In this document: positions 1 through 5,978 of the stretch, in pieces
Layout of the letters: each line of letters starts with the position of its first letter
Numbering within the stretch: the stretch's first letter is position 1
Assembly (NCBI GenBank): GCA_900752435.1
Contig: CAADVD010000035.1
Span: 1-14,681 of the forward strand
Origin: Oscillospiraceae bacterium
Lineage (GTDB): Bacteria > Bacillota > Clostridia > Oscillospirales > Ruminococcaceae
Length of the DNA stretch: 14,681 nucleotides
Reading direction: 5' to 3'
Notes under the pieces: generated by a model
What the model was told of the DNA's origin: nothing
The model's input: only the letters and a program-made list of their open reading frames with translations
The model's database searches: none
Made by a program: the position numbers and the translations under genes

Positions 1-1
1 C

Positions 2-382
2 GCCCCGAATATCCAGCCGCCGCTGATTGACTGCACGGCAATTGACATAATCACATTTCGCAGAAATTTTGGCCATGCCGCCGCTGCAGTCCTCTTTGAG
101 CTCCACTGTTTTGGTAAAAGCCTGTTTTTGTTCGATTTGCCGCAGCTTGCCGGTGTCCTCGCTGATGTACAGAATGCGAATAAAGGCAGTCCCATCAATG
201 GACAGTTTTGTACCATTGATGCTTTGCGCAGCAATGCTGGGACAAATGCTGCATTTGAGCACCTTAAAAATGTTGGGACAATAGTCCGGAAGCATGTAGT
301 CCAATTCCACGGACTGCTCCATCGTATCATTAAACAACACTTCATTGATGCGGATGGATTCAGTACTGGTATGTAATTCCAT
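2..382 (-). CDS. SPOCS-domain (DUF3794) protein, N-terminal part, cut by window edge
   Basis: The frame is open from an ATG at 382 down to the left edge, giving 127 residues with no stop, so the C-terminus is missing. An AAGGAG ribosome site (391-396) lies 8 nt before the ATG. The protein begins MELHTSTESIRINEVLF and carries LDYMLPDYCPNIFKVLKC at about residues 27-44, the typical opening of clostridial DUF3794/SPOCS domains. A conserved-looking second half follows (GTAFIRILYISEDTGKLRQIEQKQ, split here as residues about 62-85). SPOCS domains occur in spore morphogenetic proteins such as SipL of Clostridioides difficile, SpoVID and CotE-associated factors, often with a C-terminal LysM domain. 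Whether a LysM domain is present cannot be seen here. A role in spore envelope assembly is inferred from the family. A sigma-E-like promoter lies upstream. Confidence 0.82.
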   Translation of the reverse strand, partial: MELHTSTESIRINEVLFNDTMEQSVELDYMLPDYCPNIFKVLKCSICPSIAAQSINGTKLSIDGTAFIRILYISEDTGKLRQIEQKQAFTKTVELKEDCSGGMAKISAKCDYVNCRAVNQRRLDIRG

Positions 383-422
383 TTTTTCCACTCCTTTTTG
401 ACGAATACAAGTTTCCAACACC

Positions 423-451
423 ACTATATTCGCATAGGATGGAATTTATGA
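423..451 (-). promoter_or_regulatory. Possible sigma-E-type sporulation promoter of the SPOCS gene
   Basis: Read on the minus strand, TCATAAATT (451-443) is followed after 12 nt by AATATAGT (430-423). This resembles the mother-cell sigma-E pattern, roughly KMATATTNT then CATACANT, and fits a sporulation gene. No good sigma-A -35 is found at the right distance from TATAGT. The match is imperfect and the spacer is on the short side, so this is only a candidate. Confidence 0.33.
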
Positions 452-474
452 TTTAAAAATAGTTTTCTGAAACA

Positions 475-511
475 AAGAACCTGTCGTGCAGCACATACAC
501 GACAGGTTCTT
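475..511. terminator. Bidirectional-looking hairpin terminator after malic enzyme
   Basis: A perfect 14-bp inverted repeat, AAGAACCTGTCGTG (475-488) and its complement (498-511), closes a 9-nt loop. It lies 23 nt past the malic enzyme stop. On the minus strand the stem is followed by TTTGTTTC, and on the plus strand by TATTTATTTC, so it should end transcription of the PHP/malic enzyme operon before the SPOCS gene. Confidence 0.85.
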
Positions 512-534
512 ATTTATTTCTGGTTGAATCTCTA

Positions 535-1686
535 TTATTTTACCGCATCAGCCACTGCTTTCGCAACATTCACGGCCACTTTTTTATTGAACGCATCCGG
601 CAGAATGTAGTCCGGATTTAACTCTTCATCCGAAATAATTCCTGCAATGCCGTAAGCCGCGCCAACTTTCATTTCATCTGTAATATCCGTTGCACGGCTT
701 TCCAGTGCACCTTTAAAAATACCCGGAAATGCCAACACATTGTTGATTTGGTTGGGATAATCGCTTCGTCCCGTACCAACGATGTACGCTCCGGCCGCTT
801 TTGCTTCGTCCGGCATAATTTCCGGAACTGGATTGGCCATCGCAAAAATGATTGGTTTGTCATTCATGGACTGAATCATTTCGGCAGTCACCAAATTTGG
901 TCTGGATACGCCGACAAATGCGTCCGCTCCCACCATAGCATCTTTGAGAAGTCCGGTACGATTTTCTTTGTTGGTGATTTGCGCCATCGCTTCCTGGGCT
1001 TCGTTCATGCCCTCAGCACCGCGATACAAGATGCCATCCTTATCGCACAAAATGATGTTGCCCACACCCAGCAAAAGCAGGAATTTGGCAATGGCAATAC
1101 CGGCCGCGCCTGCACCGTTGATGACTACTTCCAATTCCGAAAGCGCTTTGCCGATCAGCTTTGCACTGTTGATGAGCGCTGCGCCGACAATAATGGCGGT
1201 CCCATGCTGGTCATCGTGAAACACTGGAATGTTGAGTTTTTCTTTGAGCTGTTTTTCAATTTCAAAGCATCGCGGTGCGGAAATATCCTCTAAATTGATG
1301 CCGCCAAAGCTCGGCGCAATCAATTCAATGGTGCGCACAATTTCGTCCACATCTTTAGAAGCCACGCAAAGCGGAATAGCGTCTACATCGGCAAATTCTT
1401 TGAACAAGCAGCATTTGCCTTCCATGACCGGCATGGCCGCCTGCGGACCAATATCACCCAAGCCCAATACCGCTGTTCCATCGGTGATCACAGCGACCAA
1501 ATTGCCTTTTCGCGTATATTTGTATGCCAATTCCGAGTTTTTTTCAATTTCCAGACATGGTGCGGCTACACCGGGTGTATATGCAACGGATAATTCTTCT
1601 CGATTTTTAACCGATGCACGAGAAATCACTTCAATTTTTCCATTCCATTCCTCATGTTTTTGTAATGCTTTTTCATTGACATTCAT
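535..1686 (-). CDS. Malic enzyme (NAD(P)-dependent, oxaloacetate-decarboxylating type)
   Basis: This is a complete 383-residue malic enzyme, which converts malate to pyruvate and CO2 while reducing NAD(P) in the cytosol. The N-terminal malic domain has YTPGV with catalytic Tyr36 and MEGK with catalytic Lys91. Metal ligands are probably Glu133-Asp134 (LEDISAPRCFEIE) and Asp159 (FHDDQHGTA). The C-terminal NAD-binding domain has the Rossmann loop NGAGAAGIA at 190-198. Length matches the short bacterial/clostridial form. The ATG at 1686 is chosen because AGGAG lies 7 nt upstream and homologues begin here; an in-frame extension to 1752 would overlap the PHP gene and has no ribosome site. The gene follows the PHP gene by 28 nt and is probably co-transcribed with it. 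Cofactor preference cannot be settled by eye. Confidence 0.95.
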   Translation of the reverse strand: MNVNEKALQKHEEWNGKIEVISRASVKNREELSVAYTPGVAAPCLEIEKNSELAYKYTRKGNLVAVITDGTAVLGLGDIGPQAAMPVMEGKCCLFKEFADVDAIPLCVASKDVDEIVRTIELIAPSFGGINLEDISAPRCFEIEKQLKEKLNIPVFHDDQHGTAIIVGAALINSAKLIGKALSELEVVINGAGAAGIAIAKFLLLLGVGNIILCDKDGILYRGAEGMNEAQEAMAQITNKENRTGLLKDAMVGADAFVGVSRPNLVTAEMIQSMNDKPIIFAMANPVPEIMPDEAKAAGAYIVGTGRSDYPNQINNVLAFPGIFKGALESRATDITDEMKVGAAYGIAGIISDEELNPDYILPDAFNKKVAVNVAKAVADAVK

Positions 1687-1714
1687 AACGAAACTCCTAA
1701 TCTCATTTTCAGCT

Positions 1715-2554
1715 TTATTTTTTGTCCCCTTCTTTTCGGAGAAACAGCGCATTCAAGGATTCCTGCGGCGTAAACCGATTGCCCAATGGACTGGGACGGG
1801 ATGAATAAAAACCGTGAAAATCCGATCCGCCCGTCATCACCAGATGATTTGCGGAAGCAATCTGGATCAAGTTCTCCTCTTGATCCTTTTTACAGCGACT
1901 GTGATAAACCTCTACACCGTCCAGCAATTGCTGTGCGGCCAACTCCTCCAATAAATCAACACTGTCGTATTCATATGGATGCGCCAAAACAGCCAACCCC
2001 TGTGCCTGGTGAATCAAATCCACGACATCATAGACATCCGGATATGATACCGGCACAAAAATCCGTCCAGTTTTGGAGTTAAATAGCTCATCGTACAAAC
2101 CGCCGAAAATATGTGTGGTGTATCCATAGCTCATCAATGCGTGCATAATGTGCTGTCGATAAAGCGATGTACTGGAGTTGGAAAAGCGCATCACGTCGTC
2201 TGTTGTGATCGGAAAGTATTCCATGACCCCTTCCAACATTTTCATACCGGCTTTGCGTCTGGCCGCACACATTTTAAGGCAATGTCCTTCCAAACGATCC
2301 GGCTTTTCCGGCAAATAGCACAGCATATGTACTTTGCGCTTGCGTTTGGAATCGTAGCAGGACAACTCTACTCCAGGCACAACCTGAATCCCATATCGTC
2401 TAGCCAAAACTCGAGCACGGTTCATGGACGAAATGGTATCGTGGTCGGTAATCGCAAGAAAATCCAGACCGACACGCTTTGCCATCGCAATGACGTCTTC
2501 GATTCCCTCAGAACCATCGGACAGCCTGGTATGACAATGAAGATCCCCCTTCAT
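1715..2554 (-). CDS. PHP-domain metal-dependent phosphoesterase (RNase AM/TrpH-like)
   Basis: A 279-residue PHP-superfamily phosphoesterase. The metal-ligand motifs are in order: DLHCHT (His6, His8) with SDGS, ITDHD (Asp37-His38), GVE (Glu63), His76, AHP (His192), YH (His218) and GSDFH (Asp245, His247). That is a full set of PHP ligands, so the enzyme should be active. Relatives such as E. coli YciV (RNase AM) act on 5' ends of RNA and on 3',5'-nucleoside bisphosphates; this substrate is likely but inferred. The ATG at 2554 is chosen because it starts directly at the PHP fold (MKGDLHCH) behind GGGGGTG; an upstream in-frame start at 2617 overlaps the promoter and adds an unconserved leader. 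It is the first gene of an operon with malic enzyme, with no obvious metabolic link. Confidence 0.9.
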   Translation of the reverse strand: MKGDLHCHTRLSDGSEGIEDVIAMAKRVGLDFLAITDHDTISSMNRARVLARRYGIQVVPGVELSCYDSKRKRKVHMLCYLPEKPDRLEGHCLKMCAARRKAGMKMLEGVMEYFPITTDDVMRFSNSSTSLYRQHIMHALMSYGYTTHIFGGLYDELFNSKTGRIFVPVSYPDVYDVVDLIHQAQGLAVLAHPYEYDSVDLLEELAAQQLLDGVEVYHSRCKKDQEENLIQIASANHLVMTGGSDFHGFYSSRPSPLGNRFTPQESLNALFLRKEGDKK

Positions 2555-2588
2555 CTGAATACACCCCCAACTTAAAATTACGGGACAT

Positions 2589-2617
2589 ATTATACACTGA
2601 TTTTTATTGAGATTCAA
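2589..2617 (-). promoter_or_regulatory. Sigma-A promoter of the PHP/malic enzyme operon
   Basis: On the minus strand TTGAAT (2617-2612) and TATAAT (2594-2589) are separated by exactly 17 nt. Transcription would start near 2582, leaving a leader of about 28 nt before the PHP start codon. This argues that the operon is separate from the kinase gene ending at 2662, although no clear terminator is seen between the two. Confidence 0.8.
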
Positions 2618-2661
2618 GAAAAAATTTGTAAATTTTGCTTCACTCTATGCAGATAAATAGC

Positions 2662-4266
2662 CTATTTCTTTTTTTTACTGAATACCGTATCCACAACCAA
2701 TTTGCCGCACAAAACCAATGCAGCCACAAACCCCAAAAACCCCAACAACGGAATGCCCAATACCTTGGGTTTCATATCTGTGGTACAGATAATGGAAGAG
2801 CCCATCAAAATGGATGCCGCCAGGATGCATGTTACCAGCTTGTTGACCATGGAACTAATTTTTTGAAGGGGTTCTTCCGAACCGACAATTTCCAGATTCA
2901 CCTTGGCTTGTCCCTTGACGGCCATTTTTAGAAAATCAGACAGATGAACTGGAATGTCAATTCCCTTGCTGGCTGTGTCGTACAACTGCTGTCCCACTTT
3001 TTTTAGTTCGTGTTTGAGATGGAAGTTTTGCAATATCTCACCGGACAAATGACTTTTCAGAATTTGAAGCAAGCTGATTTCCGGACAGCATTTGCTCATC
3101 ACGCCTTCAATGGTCATCACACCGCGCGCCAACATGGTGATGGAAGAGGGCATGCCGATGTTATGACGTTTAGCCAAATCCAATAGCTCCTGTACCAATT
3201 TGCCAAGATTGATGCTGGACAATTCTGCATCTGCGTATTTCCTCAGCATATCGTCCGTATCCGTGTATAGTTCAGTGTGATTGATTTTTCCGTTGACGTT
3301 ACCGATGGTCAGCAAGATTTCTTTCAATGTATGCGCATCGTATCGCGCCACCGCTTTGACGGCTTCACGAAACAAACTGCGGTCACGCGCGGTCAGCCGC
3401 CCCATCATCCCGAGATCCAAAAAGATGATTTTTCCGCCGCTAATCCAGATATTGCCCGGATGGGGATCAGCATGAAAAAACGCATCATCCATGACCTGCT
3501 TGCAGTAATTGGCGGCCAGCTTCATGCCGATTTCATGCAAATCATAGCCTGCCGCTTCCAATTCTTCAAGATGGTCAATGGGAATTCCTTCGATCTGTTC
3601 CATGACCAAAACACGTGATGTAGTAAGCGAACGATACACTTCAGGACAGTGAACATAAACAATCTCTTGGTTCAGCTTTGCAAATTCTTCGTTGTGCTGA
3701 GCTTCCAGCAGGAAATCCATTTCCTGCTGGGCCACCGTCCACAATTCATTGAGAATGGCATCAAAATCCAGCACATCTGCCGTCGGTCCGATCACTTTGA
3801 GAATGGATAGCGCACGGTGCATCAGCTTGATATCCCTTGCCATGGTTTCGTAGATATGAGGACGCTGTACCTTAATTACTACTTTGGCTTGATTCTCCTG
3901 CAGGACTGCGCGATATACCTGCGCGATGGAAGCAGAGCCAAGCGGCTTTTGATCAATGGAAGAAAAAATTTTCCTCCATGGTTTTCCGTATTCCTCTTCA
4001 AGAATGCGCTCCACATCCGCAAAAGGAGTCGCCCGAACGGTCGCCTGAAGCTTTGATAACTCATCACAATAGGTCTGTGGCAAAATATCCGAACGCATGG
4101 ACATAATTTGTCCGAGCTTGACGTAGGTAGGCCCCATATCTTCTAGTATTTGACGCACTTTAACAGGCGTAACACCATGAAGGATGTCACGCCTGCGCAG
4201 TACGTCAAGCAATTCCCGCAAACGAGAAGCCTGTTTTTGTTTCTTGTTATTCTCCCTTCGGCTCAT
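2662..4266 (-). CDS. UbiB/ABC1/AarF-family atypical kinase-like ATPase
   Basis: A 534-residue member of the ABC1/ADCK/UbiB family, widespread kinase-like ATPases linked to isoprenoid lipid or quinone metabolism. The family hallmarks are present: KLGQ at 50-53, the alanine-rich loop PLGSASIAQVY at 108-118, the ATP lysine in VVIKVQRP (Lys132), HADPHPGN at 265-272 with the catalytic Asp, and the metal-binding DLG at 284-286. The C-terminus has two predicted membrane helices, about residues 478-496 and 507-525, then a KKKK tail, so it is probably membrane-anchored with the kinase domain in the cytosol. The start overlaps the 3' end of the phasin-like gene by 20 nt, indicating translational coupling. 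Its substrate is unknown; many anaerobic Clostridia lack ubiquinone, so a role in another prenyl-lipid pathway is possible. Confidence 0.92.
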   Translation of the reverse strand: MSRRENNKKQKQASRLRELLDVLRRRDILHGVTPVKVRQILEDMGPTYVKLGQIMSMRSDILPQTYCDELSKLQATVRATPFADVERILEEEYGKPWRKIFSSIDQKPLGSASIAQVYRAVLQENQAKVVIKVQRPHIYETMARDIKLMHRALSILKVIGPTADVLDFDAILNELWTVAQQEMDFLLEAQHNEEFAKLNQEIVYVHCPEVYRSLTTSRVLVMEQIEGIPIDHLEELEAAGYDLHEIGMKLAANYCKQVMDDAFFHADPHPGNIWISGGKIIFLDLGMMGRLTARDRSLFREAVKAVARYDAHTLKEILLTIGNVNGKINHTELYTDTDDMLRKYADAELSSINLGKLVQELLDLAKRHNIGMPSSITMLARGVMTIEGVMSKCCPEISLLQILKSHLSGEILQNFHLKHELKKVGQQLYDTASKGIDIPVHLSDFLKMAVKGQAKVNLEIVGSEEPLQKISSMVNKLVTCILAASILMGSSIICTTDMKPKVLGIPLLGFLGFVAALVLCGKLVVDTVFSKKKK

Positions 4267-4576
4267 CTGCCTTGGTCTCCATTTCTGCCAACTTTGCTTT
4301 CAATCGCGCAAGCTCCTCCGGCGTCATAGAATCCAATTTGGACAGGATACTGTCCGTCTGTATTTTGGATTTGACTTCTGCCGCTTTTTCCTTGGTACTG
4401 GAAAAAGTCTCTGAAAGATTGTGCTTGAGCTCTTCGTTCAAGACCTTTCCCTGTTCAACCGTCAGTTCACCCTTGTCGACCAGCATTTCCACCACTTCTT
4501 TGGATTTTTCGGCCGTTACGGCAACTGCGCCAATTCCTGCCAATAAAATTTTTTTCAAATCTTCCTGAATATTCAT
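4247..4576 (-). CDS. Phasin-like coiled-coil protein
   Basis: A 109-residue protein beginning MNIQEDLKKILLAGIGAVAVTA. It resembles the PhaF/phasin-like family found next to UbiB kinases in Bacillota. A short Gly/Ala-rich hydrophobic patch (residues about 10-22) is followed by charged heptad-like helices to the C-terminus, with many Lys and Glu and almost no aromatic residues, consistent with a coiled coil that could lie on a membrane or granule surface. The ATG at 4576 has GGAGG about 8 nt upstream; an extension to 4624 adds an unconserved leader. The gene is first in the operon and overlaps the kinase start by 20 nt. Despite the family name, polyhydroxyalkanoate storage is not shown by anything here; a partner role for the kinase is inferred from linkage. 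Confidence 0.78.
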   Translation of the reverse strand: MNIQEDLKKILLAGIGAVAVTAEKSKEVVEMLVDKGELTVEQGKVLNEELKHNLSETFSSTKEKAAEVKSKIQTDSILSKLDSMTPEELARLKAKLAEMETKADEPKGE

Positions 4577-4653
4577 CTCGGTAACCTCCAATATGCTCTT
4601 TGAACTATGCTCCGATGAAAGCATTCGGATTCTTCCAAATGCCTTTTGAAATT

Positions 4654-4681
4654 ATTATAGCACAATTTGAGAAGAATACAA
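4654..4681 (-). promoter_or_regulatory. Promoter of the phasin-like/kinase operon
   Basis: On the minus strand a perfect TATAAT (4659-4654) is preceded by TTGTAT (4681-4676) at a 16-nt spacing. The -10 is convincing; the -35 is moderate. It lies 78 nt before the phasin-like start codon. Confidence 0.6.
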
Positions 4682-4769
4682 CCAACTTCTCACAAATATT
4701 TAGAAATTATGCACAATTTCGTAAAAATCAAAAGGGATATTTCGTCCTATTTTAAAACCTGCCATGGCA

Positions 4770-4793
4770 TTTTTTCATGAAATATGCTATACT
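4770..4793 (+). promoter_or_regulatory. Extended -10 promoter of the methyltransferase gene
   Basis: TATACT at 4788-4793 is preceded by TGC (4785-4787), making an extended -10 element. There is only a weak -35 (TGGCAT, 4765-4770). Transcription would begin near 4800, giving a leader of about 20 nt that contains GGAGG at 4806-4810, 8 nt before the ATG. The gene is divergent from the phasin-like operon. Confidence 0.6.
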
Positions 4794-4818
4794 AAAAGAA
4801 AGTTTGGAGGGATAACCG

Positions 4819-5601
4819 ATGGAATACTACCACGAACATCATTTCACACTATACCAAGACAATGCCTTTGCAAAATTAAAAGAACTGGAAGAAAAAAGCA
4901 TCCATCTTATCTTTGCCGAACCGCCGTTTATCCTCAACGCGGACGGCGACGTTTGTACACCGGAAGAAGCGCTTGCTATGAAGAGCGGCGCCTTGCAGAT
5001 ACAGTCGCTGGATGACCGCCATCGCTTTAATCGAATTTTTATTCGCCTGTGCAAACGCGTGCTGTCCGACGACGGAACCATATGGGTGTCCGGAACACTC
5101 AACAACCTGTTTTCACTTGGCTTGGCTTTACAACAAGAAGGCTTTCGCATTTTGAATACGATTACTTGGCAAAAGACCAATCCGCCTCCCAATTTGAGCT
5201 GTCGTTTTTTTGTTCATTCCACAGAAATGCTGCTCTGGGCGCGCAAGGATATCCGCACGGCCAAACATACCTTTCACTACGACTACATGAAGGAACACTC
5301 CGACGGAAACGAAGATAAGGACGTTTGGACTTCCCCCATTACACCCAAACTGGAAAAAAAGCAAGGGAAACATCCTACCCAAAAACCGCTTTGGCTGATG
5401 GAAAAGATTCTTCTCTGTTCCACAAACGAGGAGGATACGGTGCTCGACCCCTTTTGCGGAAGCGGTTCTATGGCACTGGAAGCCTACAAGCATCACCGCA
5501 ATTTCATCGGAATTGAGTCGGAAGAACGCTTTCTGGCTCTGACCAAACGACGTTTGGAAGAATTTCAATTAAACGATTACGAACAGCTTAGCTGGCTTTG
5601 A
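4819..5601 (+). CDS. Orphan beta-class DNA methyltransferase with variant EPPF motif
   Basis: A 260-residue protein with the beta-class order of amino-methyltransferase motifs (catalytic motif first, SAM motif last), as in the HinfI/DpnA group. FAEPPF at 32-37 sits where motif IV DPPY should be. HPTQKP follows at 185-190 and the SAM-binding motif I DPFCGSGS at 210-217, then IGIE at 230-233. The body region WQKTNPPPNLS (about 116-126) also fits N6-adenine methyltransferases. Length and frame are intact. The catalytic Asp/Asn of motif IV is Glu34, and the Tyr is Phe37, so activity is doubtful. No restriction endonuclase gene adjoins it; it stands alone between divergent and convergent neighbours, so it would be an orphan enzyme or a derived DNA-binding protein. 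The target sequence cannot be predicted. Confidence 0.88.
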   Translation: MEYYHEHHFTLYQDNAFAKLKELEEKSIHLIFAEPPFILNADGDVCTPEEALAMKSGALQIQSLDDRHRFNRIFIRLCKRVLSDDGTIWVSGTLNNLFSLGLALQQEGFRILNTITWQKTNPPPNLSCRFFVHSTEMLLWARKDIRTAKHTFHYDYMKEHSDGNEDKDVWTSPITPKLEKKQGKHPTQKPLWLMEKILLCSTNEEDTVLDPFCGSGSMALEAYKHHRNFIGIESEERFLALTKRRLEEFQLNDYEQLSWL

Positions 5602-5652
5602 TTCATTCTTTCTGAAAAACAACGAATCTCGCTTTTACTGAATCATCCATAA

Positions 5653-5695
5653 AAGCAAAAGGTTCTGACAGCGATAATGTCAGAACCTTTTGCTT
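5653..5695. terminator. Shared terminator of convergent methyltransferase and rubredoxin genes
   Basis: A perfect 18-bp inverted repeat (5653-5670 with 5678-5695) closes a 7-nt loop, gcgataa. The A-rich and T-rich outer bases give U-rich tails in both directions (TTTTGCTTATT on plus, TTTTGCTTTTAT on minus). It lies 51 nt after the methyltransferase stop and 11 nt after the rubredoxin stop. Confidence 0.92.
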
Positions 5696-5706
5696 ATTGA
5701 TTAAAT

Positions 5707-5862
5707 TTAAGCGTCTTCAAACATATCTTTGCCTACGCCGCACAACGGGCAAACAAAATCCTCCGGAAGATCTTCAAACGCAGTGCCCGGCTCAATGCCG
5801 CCTTCTGGATAACCAACTTCCGGATCGTATTCCCAACCGCATACAGTGCATACTTTTTTCAT
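5707..5862 (-). CDS. Rubredoxin
   Basis: A 51-residue gene beginning MKKVCTVCGWEYDPEVGYPE and ending PLCGVGKDMFEDA. It is a standard rubredoxin: a one-electron carrier with a single Fe(S-Cys)4 centre in the cytosol. The four ligands are Cys5, Cys8 (CTVCGW), Cys38 and Cys41 (CPLCGV); the acidic middle with PGTAFEDLPEDF is typical. In anaerobes it serves oxygen and peroxide detoxification (rubrerythrin, flavodiiron proteins) or other redox enzymes, but no partner adjoins it. The ATG at 5862 is the only sensible start; AGGTTGTG upstream is a modest ribosome site. It lies 116 nt after uvrA with its own -10, so it is probably transcribed separately. Confidence 0.96.
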   Translation of the reverse strand: MKKVCTVCGWEYDPEVGYPEGGIEPGTAFEDLPEDFVCPLCGVGKDMFEDA

Positions 5863-5924
5863 ATTTACACAACCTACTTTCTTTTATTTCCCCCAAATGC
5901 AAAAAAGCTGGAAGATTTATTTTT

Positions 5925-5930
5925 ATTATA
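5925..5930 (-). promoter_or_regulatory. Candidate -10 element of the rubredoxin gene
   Basis: A perfect TATAAT lies on the minus strand, 63 nt before the rubredoxin ATG. The best -35, TTGTAG (5955-5950), is 19 nt away and weak. Read-through from uvrA is also possible because no hairpin is seen between the genes. Confidence 0.45.
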
Positions 5931-5978
5931 GCCGAAATTGCAAAATAATCTACAACTATTTTATGAACAAATCGTCTT

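Noticed and set aside
748..1293. Plus-strand open frame of 181 codons, and similar frames opposite malic enzyme, uvrA and uvrB
   Set aside because: They run antisense to clearly conserved genes, show no family resemblance and lack ribosome sites; they are shadows of codon bias on the other strand.
1687..1752. N-terminal extension of malic enzyme to 1752
   Set aside because: It overlaps the PHP gene, adds an unconserved stretch and lacks a ribosome site; the ATG at 1686 has AGGAG at good spacing.
4819..5601. Restriction-modification system
   Set aside because: Only a methyltransferase is present; neighbours are a phasin-like gene and rubredoxin, with no endonuclease or specificity subunit.
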